A DNA stretch of 45,501 bases from SZUA-229 sp041589455 (GCA_041589455.1 JBFHVQ010000018.1:1-45501); one strand, 5' to 3'; positions 16,823 through 26,023 are shown, counted from the stretch's first letter. A program made the numbers and translations. The notes: generated by a model not told the origin, from the sequence alone.

Positions 16823-17638
16823 TTATTTGCCTTCAGCATCCGCTGGCGCTTCTTCAGTCTTTGCAGCTGCTTTCTTCTTAGGTGCTGCTTTCTTCTTAGG
16901 CGCTGCTTTCTTAGGCGCTTCCGCCTCTGCACCTTCAGATGTAGCGATATTTAGAGAAGCTGCTTTACCTTCGATGATCGAATCCGCAACCGCTTCGATA
17001 TACAGCTTTATTGAGCGAATCGCGTCATCATTACCAGGAACAACATAATCAATATTATCTGGAGAGTTGTTTGTATCAACCACACCTACGACTGGAATAC
17101 CCAGAACATTTGCTTCGTGTACGGCAATCTTCTCATTACCTGTATCAACAACGAAAATGCAGTCTGGAAGACCTGGCATATCTTTGATACCGCCCAGAGT
17201 TTTTTCCAGTTTTTCCATTTCGCGCGTCATGTTCAGCGCTTCTTTCTTGATCATGCGATCGAAAGTACCGTCTGTAGACATGGTTTCCAGCTCTTTAAGA
17301 CGACGAATCGACTGACGAACTGTATTAAAGTTAGTTAACATGCCACCTAACCAACGGTGGTTTACGTAAGGCATACCACAGCGATCAGCTTCTTCACGAA
17401 TCGCATTGCGAGCTGCGCGTTTGGTACCTACAAATAGAACTTTGCCATTGGATGCAGCAATCTTGCTGATTGCATTCAACGCGTCGTTGAACATTGGCAG
17501 TGTTTTTTCAAGATTGATGATATGAATCTTGTTACGGTCTCCAAAGATGTACTCTGCCATCTTAGGGTTCCAGAAACGGGTCTGATGTCCGAAATGAACA
17601 CCAGCTTCCAGCATTTGACGCATGGTCACTTTAGCCAT
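16823..17638 (-). CDS. rpsB: Ribosomal protein S2 with Ala/Lys-rich tail
   Basis: Small-subunit ribosomal protein at the 30S back. It opens with MAKVTMRQMLEAGVHFGHQT and contains the family blocks RWLGGMLTNFNT and GIPVVGVVDTN. At 271 residues it is about 30 longer than the E. coli protein (241). The excess is a C-terminal tail of KKAAPKKKAAPKKKAA repeats followed by an acidic end. The start has AGGAG six bases upstream. A promoter and a roughly 150-base leader precede it, compatible with S2 autoregulation. Confidence 0.97.
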   Translation of the reverse strand: MAKVTMRQMLEAGVHFGHQTRFWNPKMAEYIFGDRNKIHIINLEKTLPMFNDALNAISKIAASNGKVLFVGTKRAARNAIREEADRCGMPYVNHRWLGGMLTNFNTVRQSIRRLKELETMSTDGTFDRMIKKEALNMTREMEKLEKTLGGIKDMPGLPDCIFVVDTGNEKIAVHEANVLGIPVVGVVDTNNSPDNIDYVVPGNDDAIRSIKLYIEAVADSIIEGKAASLNIATSEGAEAEAPKKAAPKKKAAPKKKAAAKTEEAPADAEGK

Positions 17639-17793
17639 AATTAACTCCTGATCGGGTTAGGCCTCCACATATCCCCAGCAACAACCCCAACAGTAAAAAT
17701 CTGCTAAGAGGCACCCAGTTACAGGGTAGCGATATGTGTGCGTATTTAAAGAAAATCGTAATTACCCGATCCATTATTGAACCGAGCGGCGGC
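17639..17793 (-). promoter_or_regulatory. rpsB 5' leader, candidate S2 autoregulatory element
   Basis: From the inferred start near 17787 the leader is about 150 bases, similar to the structured rpsB leader known to bind S2 in gammaproteobacteria. Near the start codon, GGGTT can pair with AACCC around an inner G-rich segment, just before the AGGAG site. The pairing is read by eye; regulation is inferred from the family. Confidence 0.45.
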
Positions 17794-17822
17794 TTTATAC
17801 CATATCTGGATAGAATTAACAA
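17794..17822 (-). promoter_or_regulatory. rpsB promoter
   Basis: On the minus strand TTGTTA (17817-17822) and TATAAA (17794-17799) are 17 bases apart. They are followed by a GC-rich discriminator, GCCGCCGC, typical of stringently controlled ribosomal promoters. Confidence 0.65.
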
Positions 17823-18002
17823 TAAAAAGTGATTTTTTTGCGATTACACGGGATGGCTAAGTTCTCGAAAAATAAGGAATTCTTGAAAAATCCGAGCAAA
17901 TCAGGCCTAATTCCAGAAATTATTTACCGGGCTCGGCTTTACAGGTACGTGGTTGCCTGTCCAGAATACCAAGCAGGGCCACAGACACAAAAGCAGAAAT
18001 AC

Positions 18003-18770
18003 ATGAGCATACACATTAAGACAGCAGAAGAAATCGAGAAAATGCGGGTCGCAGGTCGACTTGCTGCTGAAGTACTGGAAATGATTGAACCCCATGTTGT
18101 AGCAGGCATAACAACTGAGGAACTCGATCAAATCTGTCACGATTATATCGTCAATGAACAAAAGGCAATTCCGGCCCCGCTCAACTATCACGGCTTCCCA
18201 AAATCAATTTGTACCACGCTTAACCACCAAGTATGTCACGGCATACCCAGTGATAAAAAACTGAAAACCGGTGACATTATCAATATCGACATCACTGTCA
18301 TCAAAGATGAGTTTCACGGCGACACCAGTAAAATGTTCTATATTGGTGAGCCTAGCATCAAGGCCCGACGTGTTACCGAGATTTCTCGCGAATGTATGAT
18401 AGAAGGTATAAAGCTGGTAAAACCTGGCACCAAGCTCGGCGACATAGGCGCTGTCATTCAGGAATATGCCGAATCTCGTGGGCTTTCTGTGGTTCGAGAA
18501 TACTGTGGTCACGGCATTGGCCGTGGTTTCCATGAAGACCCCCAGGTCATGCACTATGGCAAGGCCGGCACGGGCGTCACACTGGAACAGGGAATGACCT
18601 TCACCATCGAACCGATGATCAATGTCGGCAAGCGTCATGTAAAACTACTTAAAGACAACTGGACGGTTGTCACTAAGGATCATAGCCTGTCAGCCCAGTG
18701 GGAACACACTATACTAGTCACTGCTGATGGCTATGAAATCCTCACCTTACGTAAGGACGAAACCATTTAA
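18003..18770 (+). CDS. map: Methionine aminopeptidase type I
   Basis: Removes the initiator methionine from nascent proteins. From the ATG at 18003 it is 255 residues and aligns from its start (MSIHIKTAEEIEKMRVAGRL) with the family. All metal ligands are present: Asp96, Asp107, His170, Glu203, Glu234, plus His79 in VCHGIP. An in-frame opening as far as 17829 would add 58 residues unlike any MetAP and is rejected. The Shine-Dalgarno is weak. The gene is divergent from rpsB and upstream of glnD, the classic arrangement. Confidence 0.96.
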   Translation: MSIHIKTAEEIEKMRVAGRLAAEVLEMIEPHVVAGITTEELDQICHDYIVNEQKAIPAPLNYHGFPKSICTTLNHQVCHGIPSDKKLKTGDIINIDITVIKDEFHGDTSKMFYIGEPSIKARRVTEISRECMIEGIKLVKPGTKLGDIGAVIQEYAESRGLSVVREYCGHGIGRGFHEDPQVMHYGKAGTGVTLEQGMTFTIEPMINVGKRHVKLLKDNWTVVTKDHSLSAQWEHTILVTADGYEILTLRKDETI

Positions 18771-18772
18771 GA

Positions 18773-18791
18773 GAGTGGTCACTGGCCACTC
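18773..18791 (+). terminator. Hairpin between map and glnD
   Basis: GAGTGGTC-ACT-GGCCACTC forms an 8-bp stem (one G-T pair) with a 3-base loop, two bases after the map stop and 42 bases before glnD. There is no T-run, so it is more likely an mRNA-stabilising or attenuating hairpin than a full terminator. Confidence 0.35.
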
Positions 18792-18832
18792 ACAACCTCC
18801 ACACACAATCTGAAGAGCGCTCTGATTCCATT

Positions 18833-21493
18833 ATGGCTGATGTATATCTGAATTCCGTCTGTATTTTTCAGGACGATATCTTTGTTGAACAACTCCAGAA
18901 CCAGCCAGAGCAGCTGCTAAGCCTGCTCAAGAGCACTCTGCATACCGGCCACGAAACGATTAAAGAGACATTCTACGCAGGAGCCGACACGCTAGAAACT
19001 GTCAATACACGGGCCCACTTTATCGACGAAGTACTGAATAACCTGTTCAACCATTTCTTTGCAGACTGTGACCAGCCCATATCGTTAATAGCTGTGGGTG
19101 GCTACGGACGCACTGAATTACACCCGGCTTCAGATATAGACATTATGCTGCTTCTCAGAGAACAGGAGTCCGATTTCACCAAACAGAAGCTGGAACAGTT
19201 TCTAATGCTACTCTGGGATAGCAAACTGGAGGTTGGCCATAGCGTACGGACGCTGGACGAATGCATTGAAGAAGCTACCAATGACATCACTGTCATTACT
19301 AACCTGATGGAATCACGCTTGATAAGCGGTGACCTTAGCCTTTTTAATGAAATGCAAACACTCACTGCCCCTGACAAGATCTGGGACAGTAAGTCATTTT
19401 TCCAGGCGAAACTTGATGAGCAAACCCAACGGCACCGTAAATTTGGCGACACGGCTTATAACCTGGAACCAAATTTAAAGGAAAACCCAGGCGGCTTACG
19501 TGACCTGCAAATGATAGGCTGGGTGGCAAACCGGCACTTCGGTACACGTATACTTAAAAAACTTGTGAATCATGACTTTTTAACCCAGAGCGAATTTGAA
19601 TCCTTACGTGACTGTCAGACCTATCTCTGGAAGATACGCATACACCTTCACTACCTCACCGGTAAGCACGAAGACCGCTTGCTATTTGACCTACAACGCC
19701 AGCTGGCAGAAGAGTTTGGCTATGAAGATGGTGCTAACAACCTGGCGATTGAACAGTTCATGCAAAAGTACTACCGCACTGTGCTTGAACTAGAGCGACT
19801 GAATGAGCTGCTACTACAACTGTTTCGCCAGGAAATCCTCTATGCAGAACAGAAACAGGAACCGACAGAAATTAACCGCCGCTTTCATGTGGTGAATCAT
19901 TATATTACCGCGACCAGCCCGTCTATTTTCAAGGAACACCCCACGGCTTTGCTGGAAATATTTCTGATTCTGGAATTACACCCTGAAATTCGTGGCGTAC
20001 AAGCACAAACCATACGCTGGCTGCGAGAACACAAGCACCTGATTGACGACCAGTTCCGCCAGTCACAGACTGCAAAGCAACTGTTTATAGACATTATCAC
20101 GCAAAGTCGAGGGGTTACCCATGAGCTACGCCGCATGAATCGCTATGGCATTCTGGCAGCTTATATACCGGCATTCGCACAGATTGTAGGACGTATGCAA
20201 TATGACCTGTTCCATGCTTATACCGTAGATCAGCACACCCTGTACGTGGTGCGTAATATGCGACGCATTTCAGTACCAGACTTTGCCCATGAACATCCTC
20301 TGGCCAGTGGCATTTTTCATCATCTCGAAAAACCCGAATTGCTCTATTTGGCTGGACTGTTTCATGATATTGCCAAAGGTCGCGGTGGCAATCATGCCGA
20401 GTTGGGCGCAGTGGATGCCAGAGAGTTCTGCGAAAATCACGGTTTGCCAGAGCAGGACTGTGAGCTGGTTAGCTGGTTAGTTAAAAAGCATCTACTAATG
20501 TCCATGGTAGCTCAACGCAAAGACATCAGTGACCCGGAAATTATCTATAATTTCGCCAAAGAGATGGGGGATCAGAAACACCTGGACTATCTCTACTTAC
20601 TGACCCTGTGTGATATTCGCGCCACCAACCCAAAGCAATGGAACTCCTGGAAGGACAATCTGCTATCCGAGCTTTACCATAAAACCTCGGCAGCGATTCG
20701 AAGTGGCCTTGATAATGCAGTACAGCGTCATATTGTCGCCCAGGAAACACGTACCTCAGCACTACGCACCCTGGCTAAGCAGGGCATTGTGGCGGAGACA
20801 CTCTCGGACCTCTGGGAACACTTTGATGATGACTACTTCATCTACCATAACCCAGATGAAGTGGCCTGGCACTGCCAGTTACTACTGAATAGCAAGCTCA
20901 GCCCACCGATTGTTGATGCCCGCATCACCCAACGCGGCGAAACCGAGATTTTTATCTACACGCCTGAGCGAAGCAACCTGTTTGCAGCCATCGCCAACAC
21001 ACTGGAGCAACTAGGCCTCAATATTGCTGACGCAAAGATCAACCAGACCCGGGACAACTTTGCGCTTAATACCTTCAAGGTGCTAGAAGAAGATGGCAGC
21101 AGCCTGACGGAACAATACCGCACGACAGAAATCATTGAGAAGTTACAATCTTGCCTGAGCGAGAAAGAACTAAGCCAGCAGCCTACAAGCAATCGTCGCC
21201 CTGGTAGAGCCCAGAAAATATTCAGCGTGGAGACCAAAATCCGCTTTGACCAGCTGGTTGGCAAGGACCTCACGATCGTTAATATTTCTGCCGCAGATCG
21301 CCCTGGCCTGCTTGCCAGCATTGCTAAAGCCTTTGCAGAGTGCAATATCCACCTGCACCACGCAAAGATATCCACTGCGGGTGAACGTGCAATAGACAGC
21401 TTCCATATTTCCGATAAGCAATTCAATCCTCTACTCGAGGATGAGGCAATTGAGCGCCTCCGCGCCGCAATACTCAATCACCTAAAACCCTAA
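18833..21493 (+). CDS. glnD: Bifunctional PII uridylyltransferase/uridylyl-removing enzyme GlnD
   Basis: Primary nitrogen sensor: glutamine controls whether it adds or removes UMP on PII proteins, which in turn set glutamine synthetase and NtrB/C activity. The 886 residues show the nucleotidyltransferase motif GGYGRTELHPASDIDIMLL (Asp101, Asp103), a linker domain, an HD phosphohydrolase domain (LFHDIAKGRGGNHAEL, about residue 510-530) and two ACT domains (about 704-775 and 811-886, the second with AADRPGLLASIAKAF). The length matches E. coli (890). Usual neighbours dapC/dapD do not follow. Confidence 0.97.
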   Translation: MADVYLNSVCIFQDDIFVEQLQNQPEQLLSLLKSTLHTGHETIKETFYAGADTLETVNTRAHFIDEVLNNLFNHFFADCDQPISLIAVGGYGRTELHPASDIDIMLLLREQESDFTKQKLEQFLMLLWDSKLEVGHSVRTLDECIEEATNDITVITNLMESRLISGDLSLFNEMQTLTAPDKIWDSKSFFQAKLDEQTQRHRKFGDTAYNLEPNLKENPGGLRDLQMIGWVANRHFGTRILKKLVNHDFLTQSEFESLRDCQTYLWKIRIHLHYLTGKHEDRLLFDLQRQLAEEFGYEDGANNLAIEQFMQKYYRTVLELERLNELLLQLFRQEILYAEQKQEPTEINRRFHVVNHYITATSPSIFKEHPTALLEIFLILELHPEIRGVQAQTIRWLREHKHLIDDQFRQSQTAKQLFIDIITQSRGVTHELRRMNRYGILAAYIPAFAQIVGRMQYDLFHAYTVDQHTLYVVRNMRRISVPDFAHEHPLASGIFHHLEKPELLYLAGLFHDIAKGRGGNHAELGAVDAREFCENHGLPEQDCELVSWLVKKHLLMSMVAQRKDISDPEIIYNFAKEMGDQKHLDYLYLLTLCDIRATNPKQWNSWKDNLLSELYHKTSAAIRSGLDNAVQRHIVAQETRTSALRTLAKQGIVAETLSDLWEHFDDDYFIYHNPDEVAWHCQLLLNSKLSPPIVDARITQRGETEIFIYTPERSNLFAAIANTLEQLGLNIADAKINQTRDNFALNTFKVLEEDGSSLTEQYRTTEIIEKLQSCLSEKELSQQPTSNRRPGRAQKIFSVETKIRFDQLVGKDLTIVNISAADRPGLLASIAKAFAECNIHLHHAKISTAGERAIDSFHISDKQFNPLLEDEAIERLRAAILNHLKP

Positions 21494-21530
21494 GCACTAT
21501 AATCTGTACTACAATAAAATGAAGGGCTTA

Positions 21531-21567
21531 GCTAGACTATCTTAATATTTGCATTAAGATAGCTAGC
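21531..21567 (+). terminator. Hairpin after glnD, terminator-like
   Basis: GCTAG plus CTATCTTAAT (21531-21546, one bulged A) pairs with ATTAAGATAG plus CTAGC (21553-21567) around a 6-base loop. The 15-bp stem lies 37 bases after the glnD stop. It is AT-rich and lacks a long T-run, so termination efficiency is uncertain. Confidence 0.5.
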
Positions 21568-21602
21568 TATATCATCATTTACCAGATTAAGAGGCCTTGA
21601 TT

Positions 21603-23078
21603 GTGCCAGATAAAAAGAATAACGGTATTTTCAAGCATTTGCTTATATTGACATTCCTGTTGCTCCAGGCATTCACTGCCCATGGCGAAAATATCCTGCG
21701 CGAAAGCGAACCATTGCCACCCCTGGATAGCGTGGTAATTATGGATAGCTCTGGCAGCATGAAACAGTCAGACCCCAGGCAGCTCAGAAAACCTGCGGCC
21801 AAGCTGTTTATTTCCCTGCTCGACCAGCAAGACAAACTCAGCGTCGTCAGCTTTAGTAGTCGCGCCTGGCCGATAACCTTTCTTACCCAGCTTGATAGCC
21901 AGCAAAATATTGATAAAGCACTGAACGCTACAGACAAAATTTCTCACAAAGGCGTCTACACCAATATCCACTCAGCACTGGAGAAAGGCATTGAGTTCCT
22001 TAAAGAAAGTCAGCCACAAGGTCGTGACCCGATCATAATATTAATGTCGGATGGCAAAATAGATGTCGGTAATACAGATAAATCTGCTGAACTACGTAAA
22101 AAAATCATCAGTGACCTGATACCGCAGTTAAAAGAACATAACATCAAGGTTTACAGCATAGCCTTTACTGAAGAATCCGATCAGGCATTGATGCAGGAAA
22201 TCGCTGAAGAAACAGAAGGTCGCTATGCACTCGCTGCAAGCGATGATGTATTACACAAAGTATTCAGCAAAATTTTTGAGCAGGCAAAAGAGCCAAATAT
22301 GCTGCCACTACACGAAAATATGTTCGTTGTAGATGCAAGCATCAAAGAACTAACCATTATTGCAAATAAAAAATCGGATCAGAGTCAGATACACCTTCAA
22401 AAACCGAATGGCGATCGAATAAACTCGAGTTTTAAATCAGAAACCCTGAAATGGTTTGTGTCCAGTAGCTTTGACATGATCACCATAACTAAGCCCGAAG
22501 AAGGTGAATGGAAAATACTGTTTAGTGATGACGACAATAAAGCCTATATAGTTACCGATATAAAATTACGCACACGATTTGAATTCAATCAGGAAAGCTA
22601 CAACCCGGAACTTATTATCCGCACGTGGTTTGAACAAAATGAAGTAACAGAAGCAAATCAGGAGCTGCTTAATAATATGCAGCTGCAACTTGAAATTGAA
22701 CACCCTGATGGACGCGTTGACACCTTCCCAATTGAAAAACGGGATGATAGTGGCACCTATACGGTTAACTACAGCCCGGAAATGAATGGCTTTTATGGCG
22801 CATCAATTGTTGCAACCTCACAGACATTCCAGCGTCAGCAAACCTTCTCTTTCAGCAATACTATGCCAGTCGCTCCAGAGCCCGAGCCCGAGCCTGAACC
22901 AGTAACTGAAATTGAATCTTCAACAGAAGTCGCTCAGCAGGAAGAAGTACCCGCTGAAGAAAACACCGAAAGTGATGACTTGAAAACTACCCTGATTTAT
23001 TTCGCAGTGATTAATCTAATACTGTTATTCATTGGTATCAATGCGGTATTAATTTTTAAATATATAAGAAGCAAATAA
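21603..23078 (+). CDS. Membrane-anchored periplasmic VWA-domain protein
   Basis: The start is placed at GTG 21603, which has AGAGG 8 bases upstream; the TTG at 21597 is too close to that site. From the GTG the product is 491 residues. It has an N-terminal signal segment (about 10-28, ending AHG), then a VWA domain opening with SVVIMDSSGSMKQ, an intact MIDAS DxSxS (Asp48, Ser50, Ser52). The Thr of KGVYTN and the Asp of LMSDGKID complete the metal site. A beta-rich middle domain (about 230-420) follows, then a PEPEPEPEP linker and one C-terminal membrane helix with a basic end (FKYIRSK). The layout resembles the TIGR03503 family of gammaproteobacterial hypothetical proteins. Ligand binding in the periplasm is inferred; the partner may be the next gene product. 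Confidence 0.8.
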   Translation: MPDKKNNGIFKHLLILTFLLLQAFTAHGENILRESEPLPPLDSVVIMDSSGSMKQSDPRQLRKPAAKLFISLLDQQDKLSVVSFSSRAWPITFLTQLDSQQNIDKALNATDKISHKGVYTNIHSALEKGIEFLKESQPQGRDPIIILMSDGKIDVGNTDKSAELRKKIISDLIPQLKEHNIKVYSIAFTEESDQALMQEIAEETEGRYALAASDDVLHKVFSKIFEQAKEPNMLPLHENMFVVDASIKELTIIANKKSDQSQIHLQKPNGDRINSSFKSETLKWFVSSSFDMITITKPEEGEWKILFSDDDNKAYIVTDIKLRTRFEFNQESYNPELIIRTWFEQNEVTEANQELLNNMQLQLEIEHPDGRVDTFPIEKRDDSGTYTVNYSPEMNGFYGASIVATSQTFQRQQTFSFSNTMPVAPEPEPEPEPVTEIESSTEVAQQEEVPAEENTESDDLKTTLIYFAVINLILLFIGINAVLIFKYIRSK

Positions 23079-23110
23079 ACATCTGTACAAACAGTCGAAG
23101 ATAACAAAAC

Positions 23111-24379
23111 ATGCAAATACCTCTGATATATGTCCTGATAGGCGCCGAACTTCTACTGATATTTTTTGGCTTAAGTATCACTTTTGGCATTCTGTTACTG
23201 CGTCGCCCTGCCACCACATCAGCCAAAGAAAGCTCACCCGAAGAAAGCGAAGTTATTCATAGTGGGCTAGGTTATATAGAACATCTCAATATGGCAATGG
23301 AGAGAAATACAGCAAAACAGCAACAACACTCTGTTGTCACAGAAAGCAATGAAGAGGATGGTGAAGCCGACGTCATCGAACTGGATGCTGATGAAGACAC
23401 CGAAACAACATCTGAAAACACACCTGACGAATCTGCGCAAGCACCAGACGAATTACAAAGCACTTTGTTACAGATACGCGAACAATTTCTGACAGCTGAA
23501 AAAGCAGCCGCAGAACAAACCGAGCACGAAATTAATTTCTGGGATAGCATATATTCAAGCATGCAGGACATCATTGAATCTCTGCGCTCATTTGAAACCA
23601 TCACTAATGAAAAATCCTCTGTAGAAACCGTCAGCATTAAAGGAGAAAGCAAAGAAAAGGTTTTCTATATTGAAACACAGGGCAAGAAGATAGACACCGA
23701 GGTTAATCGACTTAAAGACATAATTTATGAACAGGAAAACGCGCTCAATAGCATGAAAAGTGCGATTGATAACAACCAGGAAGGCTCAGACGTTGACCCT
23801 GAAGTATTTAAATTCCTCAAGGAACAACTGGACAATGTTGAACGACAACTCAGTGATTCAAAAATGTGCATGGAAGTACTTGAGATGGAAAACAATCGCT
23901 TACAGGAAGAGATTGATCAACTTGAAGCTCAAGCTTTTGCAACGCCCACAGGTGATGAACCTGAAGCAACCAGTAACATAGATCTGGATGAACTCAAAAA
24001 GAGCATTTCAGACCAGGAAGAGAAAATCAATGAATTACTTCGTAAAATAGATGAACTAGAACTCAGCGCCGAAGAAGCCGAACAACTAAAAGAAACCGTT
24101 AGAAACTTCACCCTGACATCTAAGGAAATGATGCAAAGCATCGCCCAATTAGAAGAAGAAAATGAAGCACTAAAGAGCGCTATGGAATCAGATGGAAGCA
24201 TAGATGCAAATACCGGCACTTCCAGCAGTGATTCTGGTGATCTTAGCACTACCATCAGTGAACTGCAGGAAGAAATCATTAAGAAAGATCTTGCCTATGC
24301 TCAATTACAGGATGAATTCAGTTCTATGGAATCTGAATACCTCGCCATGTATGAAGCTATGCATGGCGATGGCTCATAA
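23111..24379 (+). CDS. Membrane-anchored acidic coiled-coil protein
   Basis: The 422 residues begin with a single membrane helix (about 5-31, ending in LLRRP), so the rest is probably cytoplasmic by the positive-inside rule. Residues about 75-120 are a low-complexity, highly acidic Glu/Asp/Thr/Ser linker. Heptad-rich coiled coil follows at about 195-280 (KEQLDNVERQLSDSK) and 295-415. No catalytic motif is visible and I recognise no family. It starts 32 bases after the VWA gene in the same direction, so the two are probably one operon: a periplasmic VWA domain and a cytoplasmic rod anchored in the same membrane. Function unknown. Confidence 0.75.
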   Translation: MQIPLIYVLIGAELLLIFFGLSITFGILLLRRPATTSAKESSPEESEVIHSGLGYIEHLNMAMERNTAKQQQHSVVTESNEEDGEADVIELDADEDTETTSENTPDESAQAPDELQSTLLQIREQFLTAEKAAAEQTEHEINFWDSIYSSMQDIIESLRSFETITNEKSSVETVSIKGESKEKVFYIETQGKKIDTEVNRLKDIIYEQENALNSMKSAIDNNQEGSDVDPEVFKFLKEQLDNVERQLSDSKMCMEVLEMENNRLQEEIDQLEAQAFATPTGDEPEATSNIDLDELKKSISDQEEKINELLRKIDELELSAEEAEQLKETVRNFTLTSKEMMQSIAQLEEENEALKSAMESDGSIDANTGTSSSDSGDLSTTISELQEEIIKKDLAYAQLQDEFSSMESEYLAMYEAMHGDGS

Positions 24380-24401
24380 CAACATAGATACTTAAAAAAC
24401 T

Positions 24402-24495
24402 AAAGTAATAACAACAATATTTCAATCAGTTAGAAAACACAATAGTTTAAAATTTGAATCAATAACTATTGTTTATACAGAACAATATTACTTTA
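24402..24495. repeat. Nested AT-rich inverted repeat after the coiled-coil gene
   Basis: An outer pair AAAGTAATA/TATTACTTT encloses an inner perfect 9-bp pair ACAATAGTT (24439-24447) / AACTATTGT (24474-24482). It lies just downstream of the VWA/coiled-coil pair and could end that transcript. No T-run adjoins it. The rest of the 24380-24661 gap is AT-rich with nothing else visible. Confidence 0.4.
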
Positions 24496-24661
24496 AACCA
24501 AATAGTTAAGGCAAAACCCATCATCAAAACAGACAACACACCGGATAGATATTAGATTTTTATCACCATGACCATCTGCAATATAGCCGATAATTATTCA
24601 GATAAACATTTACTACTATTCTGTTTTAAAAAATATGTTCAATAAAATATAAGGGATATTT

Positions 24662-24979
24662 ATGAAACCTAAAAAAGCATCCATCATCTTATCAATAATA
24701 ACTATGGCGCTGTTCTCGGTTAATGTGCAAGCGAGCAACCTTGTAAGATTCTATACAGACCATGACTTCTATCATCTGGTACCACCTCACCAGATTACCA
24801 ATATTCACATAGATGTAGAAGACCAGGAAACTGAAATATATATCAATGGAGACAAATCCGTTCTGTGGCTAATCACCCTGGAAAACATTCCTGAAAGTGA
24901 AGCATTAAAACTGGTTGACGCGATCTATTCTGAATCTCGAAAAAAAATATTAAATGTAAAAGTCGCTTCATTTAATTAG
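24662..24979 (+). CDS. Small secreted protein of unknown function
   Basis: A 105-residue product with a clear signal peptide (MKPKKASIILSIITMALFSV, cleavage predicted after VQA at about residue 24). The mature part of about 80 residues is without cysteines. It has alternating beta-strand patterns (NIHIDVEDQETEIYINGDKS) and one amphipathic helix (SEALKLVDAIYSE). AAGGGAT precedes the ATG by 4 bases and an intrinsic terminator follows. I recognise no family. It is probably periplasmic and transcribed alone, 282 bases after the coiled-coil gene. Confidence 0.7.
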   Translation: MKPKKASIILSIITMALFSVNVQASNLVRFYTDHDFYHLVPPHQITNIHIDVEDQETEIYINGDKSVLWLITLENIPESEALKLVDAIYSESRKKILNVKVASFN

Positions 24980-24993
24980 TACTACATATAACT

Positions 24994-25033
24994 AGGGCGG
25001 TATAAATCCTGCTCGGTTTAGACCGCCCTTTTA
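24994..25033 (+). terminator. Intrinsic terminator after the small secreted protein gene
   Basis: AGGGCGGT (24994-25001) pairs with ACCGCCCT (25022-25029), followed by TTTTAT. It lies between convergent genes. The T-run serves the plus-strand gene. Confidence 0.75.
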
Positions 25034-25063
25034 TACTACTTAAACAAAAAGCACTATATCCGA

Positions 25064-26023
25064 TTAAGGATTGAAATCCACTGTAATAGCCCTACCTTCT
25101 TCTACCACTACATTTATAGCCGTAGAAAATTGCAAGTCATTATCTTCGGCATCAATTTCTTCATCTGCACGACAGGTAAATGCTACGGTATACTCACCTG
25201 CTTCTAAATAACCAACTTCATACTGATAACTGCTTTCATTTTTAACCAGCGAAGTCGTTATTGGTTCTGCTAGCTCACCATCAATATCATCGGGTATTAC
25301 ATCAGCACCCTGGTAAACATAAACCGCATTACCCGTGTCAGGATCAGCATCTGAACAATTATCGGCTGTAAGTAATCCAGCGGATATCTCACCTTGTATT
25401 GCACCAGTTTCAATATTCTGAACAAAGCGTAGCACCGGCTTTAGAAAATATGCTGGCTCATCATCTGGATTGAACTGACCAGGTGGCTGGACAATCGATT
25501 TGCGAAGATCAAAATCAATGGTATAAACCGATTCATCCGACACTGCAATAGAATCACTATTGACTGCTACAGTAAATGACTTATTAAGTTTTAAACCTGA
25601 CTTGCTTCCACTAGGAACATAGAGCTCATATGATGTGCCATCAAGTAGAGTTATGTATGAATCAAGCTGACTATCCAGCTCTGCATTGACACCCAGTGTG
25701 ATACCATTATAAGTGCCCGCAGGGACTGTTACCGCCTCGAGTAAGGGCTGACTAGCCACACCCTGTAGCTTCATCAAATCAATGGATTTAGCCTCATCAA
25801 ACTCAAATATTTGATCTTCCAGCTCTCCTTTTCCTTTCAAGGTAACTGATGAAAACGAAACCACAACGGCTTCGGCAGCATCTACAGGCGCGTCAGTAAT
25901 ATTCAGGCTAATTTGCCCAGTAGATGCCTGGCTATTGTTTTCTGAGCCGCCACCACAACTGACTAAAAACACACCAGAAGAGAGTACGGCTATAGCCGTA
26001 TTAAGAATATTAGATTTTTTCAT
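25064..26023 (-). CDS. DUF4382-type lipoprotein
   Basis: The 319 residues start with a lipoprotein signal (MKKSNILNTAIAVLSSGVFL, then VSCGGG, lipid Cys at about 23) and a Ser/Asn-rich linker. The opening of the mature domain, ISLNITDAPVDAAEAVVVSF, is typical of the DUF4382 family. It is followed by the expected beta-sandwich segments (TVPAGTYNGITLGV, SFTVAVNSDS). The C-terminal third (about 205-319) looks like a second Ig-like or carboxypeptidase-regulatory unit with two cysteine pairs. Location: outer membrane or periplasm. Ligand unknown. It is divergent from dapE. Confidence 0.85.
   Translation of the reverse strand: MKKSNILNTAIAVLSSGVFLVSCGGGSENNSQASTGQISLNITDAPVDAAEAVVVSFSSVTLKGKGELEDQIFEFDEAKSIDLMKLQGVASQPLLEAVTVPAGTYNGITLGVNAELDSQLDSYITLLDGTSYELYVPSGSKSGLKLNKSFTVAVNSDSIAVSDESVYTIDFDLRKSIVQPPGQFNPDDEPAYFLKPVLRFVQNIETGAIQGEISAGLLTADNCSDADPDTGNAVYVYQGADVIPDDIDGELAEPITTSLVKNESSYQYEVGYLEAGEYTVAFTCRADEEIDAEDNDLQFSTAINVVVEEGRAITVDFNP

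Noticed and set aside
17829..18002. N-terminal extension of map by 58 residues
   Set aside because: The extra residues do not resemble any MetAP. The ATG at 18003 matches the family start exactly.
22860..22905. Repeat of Pro-Glu codons in the VWA gene as a possible DNA repeat element
   Set aside because: It is an in-frame protein linker (PEPEPEP) and not a mobile or regulatory repeat.
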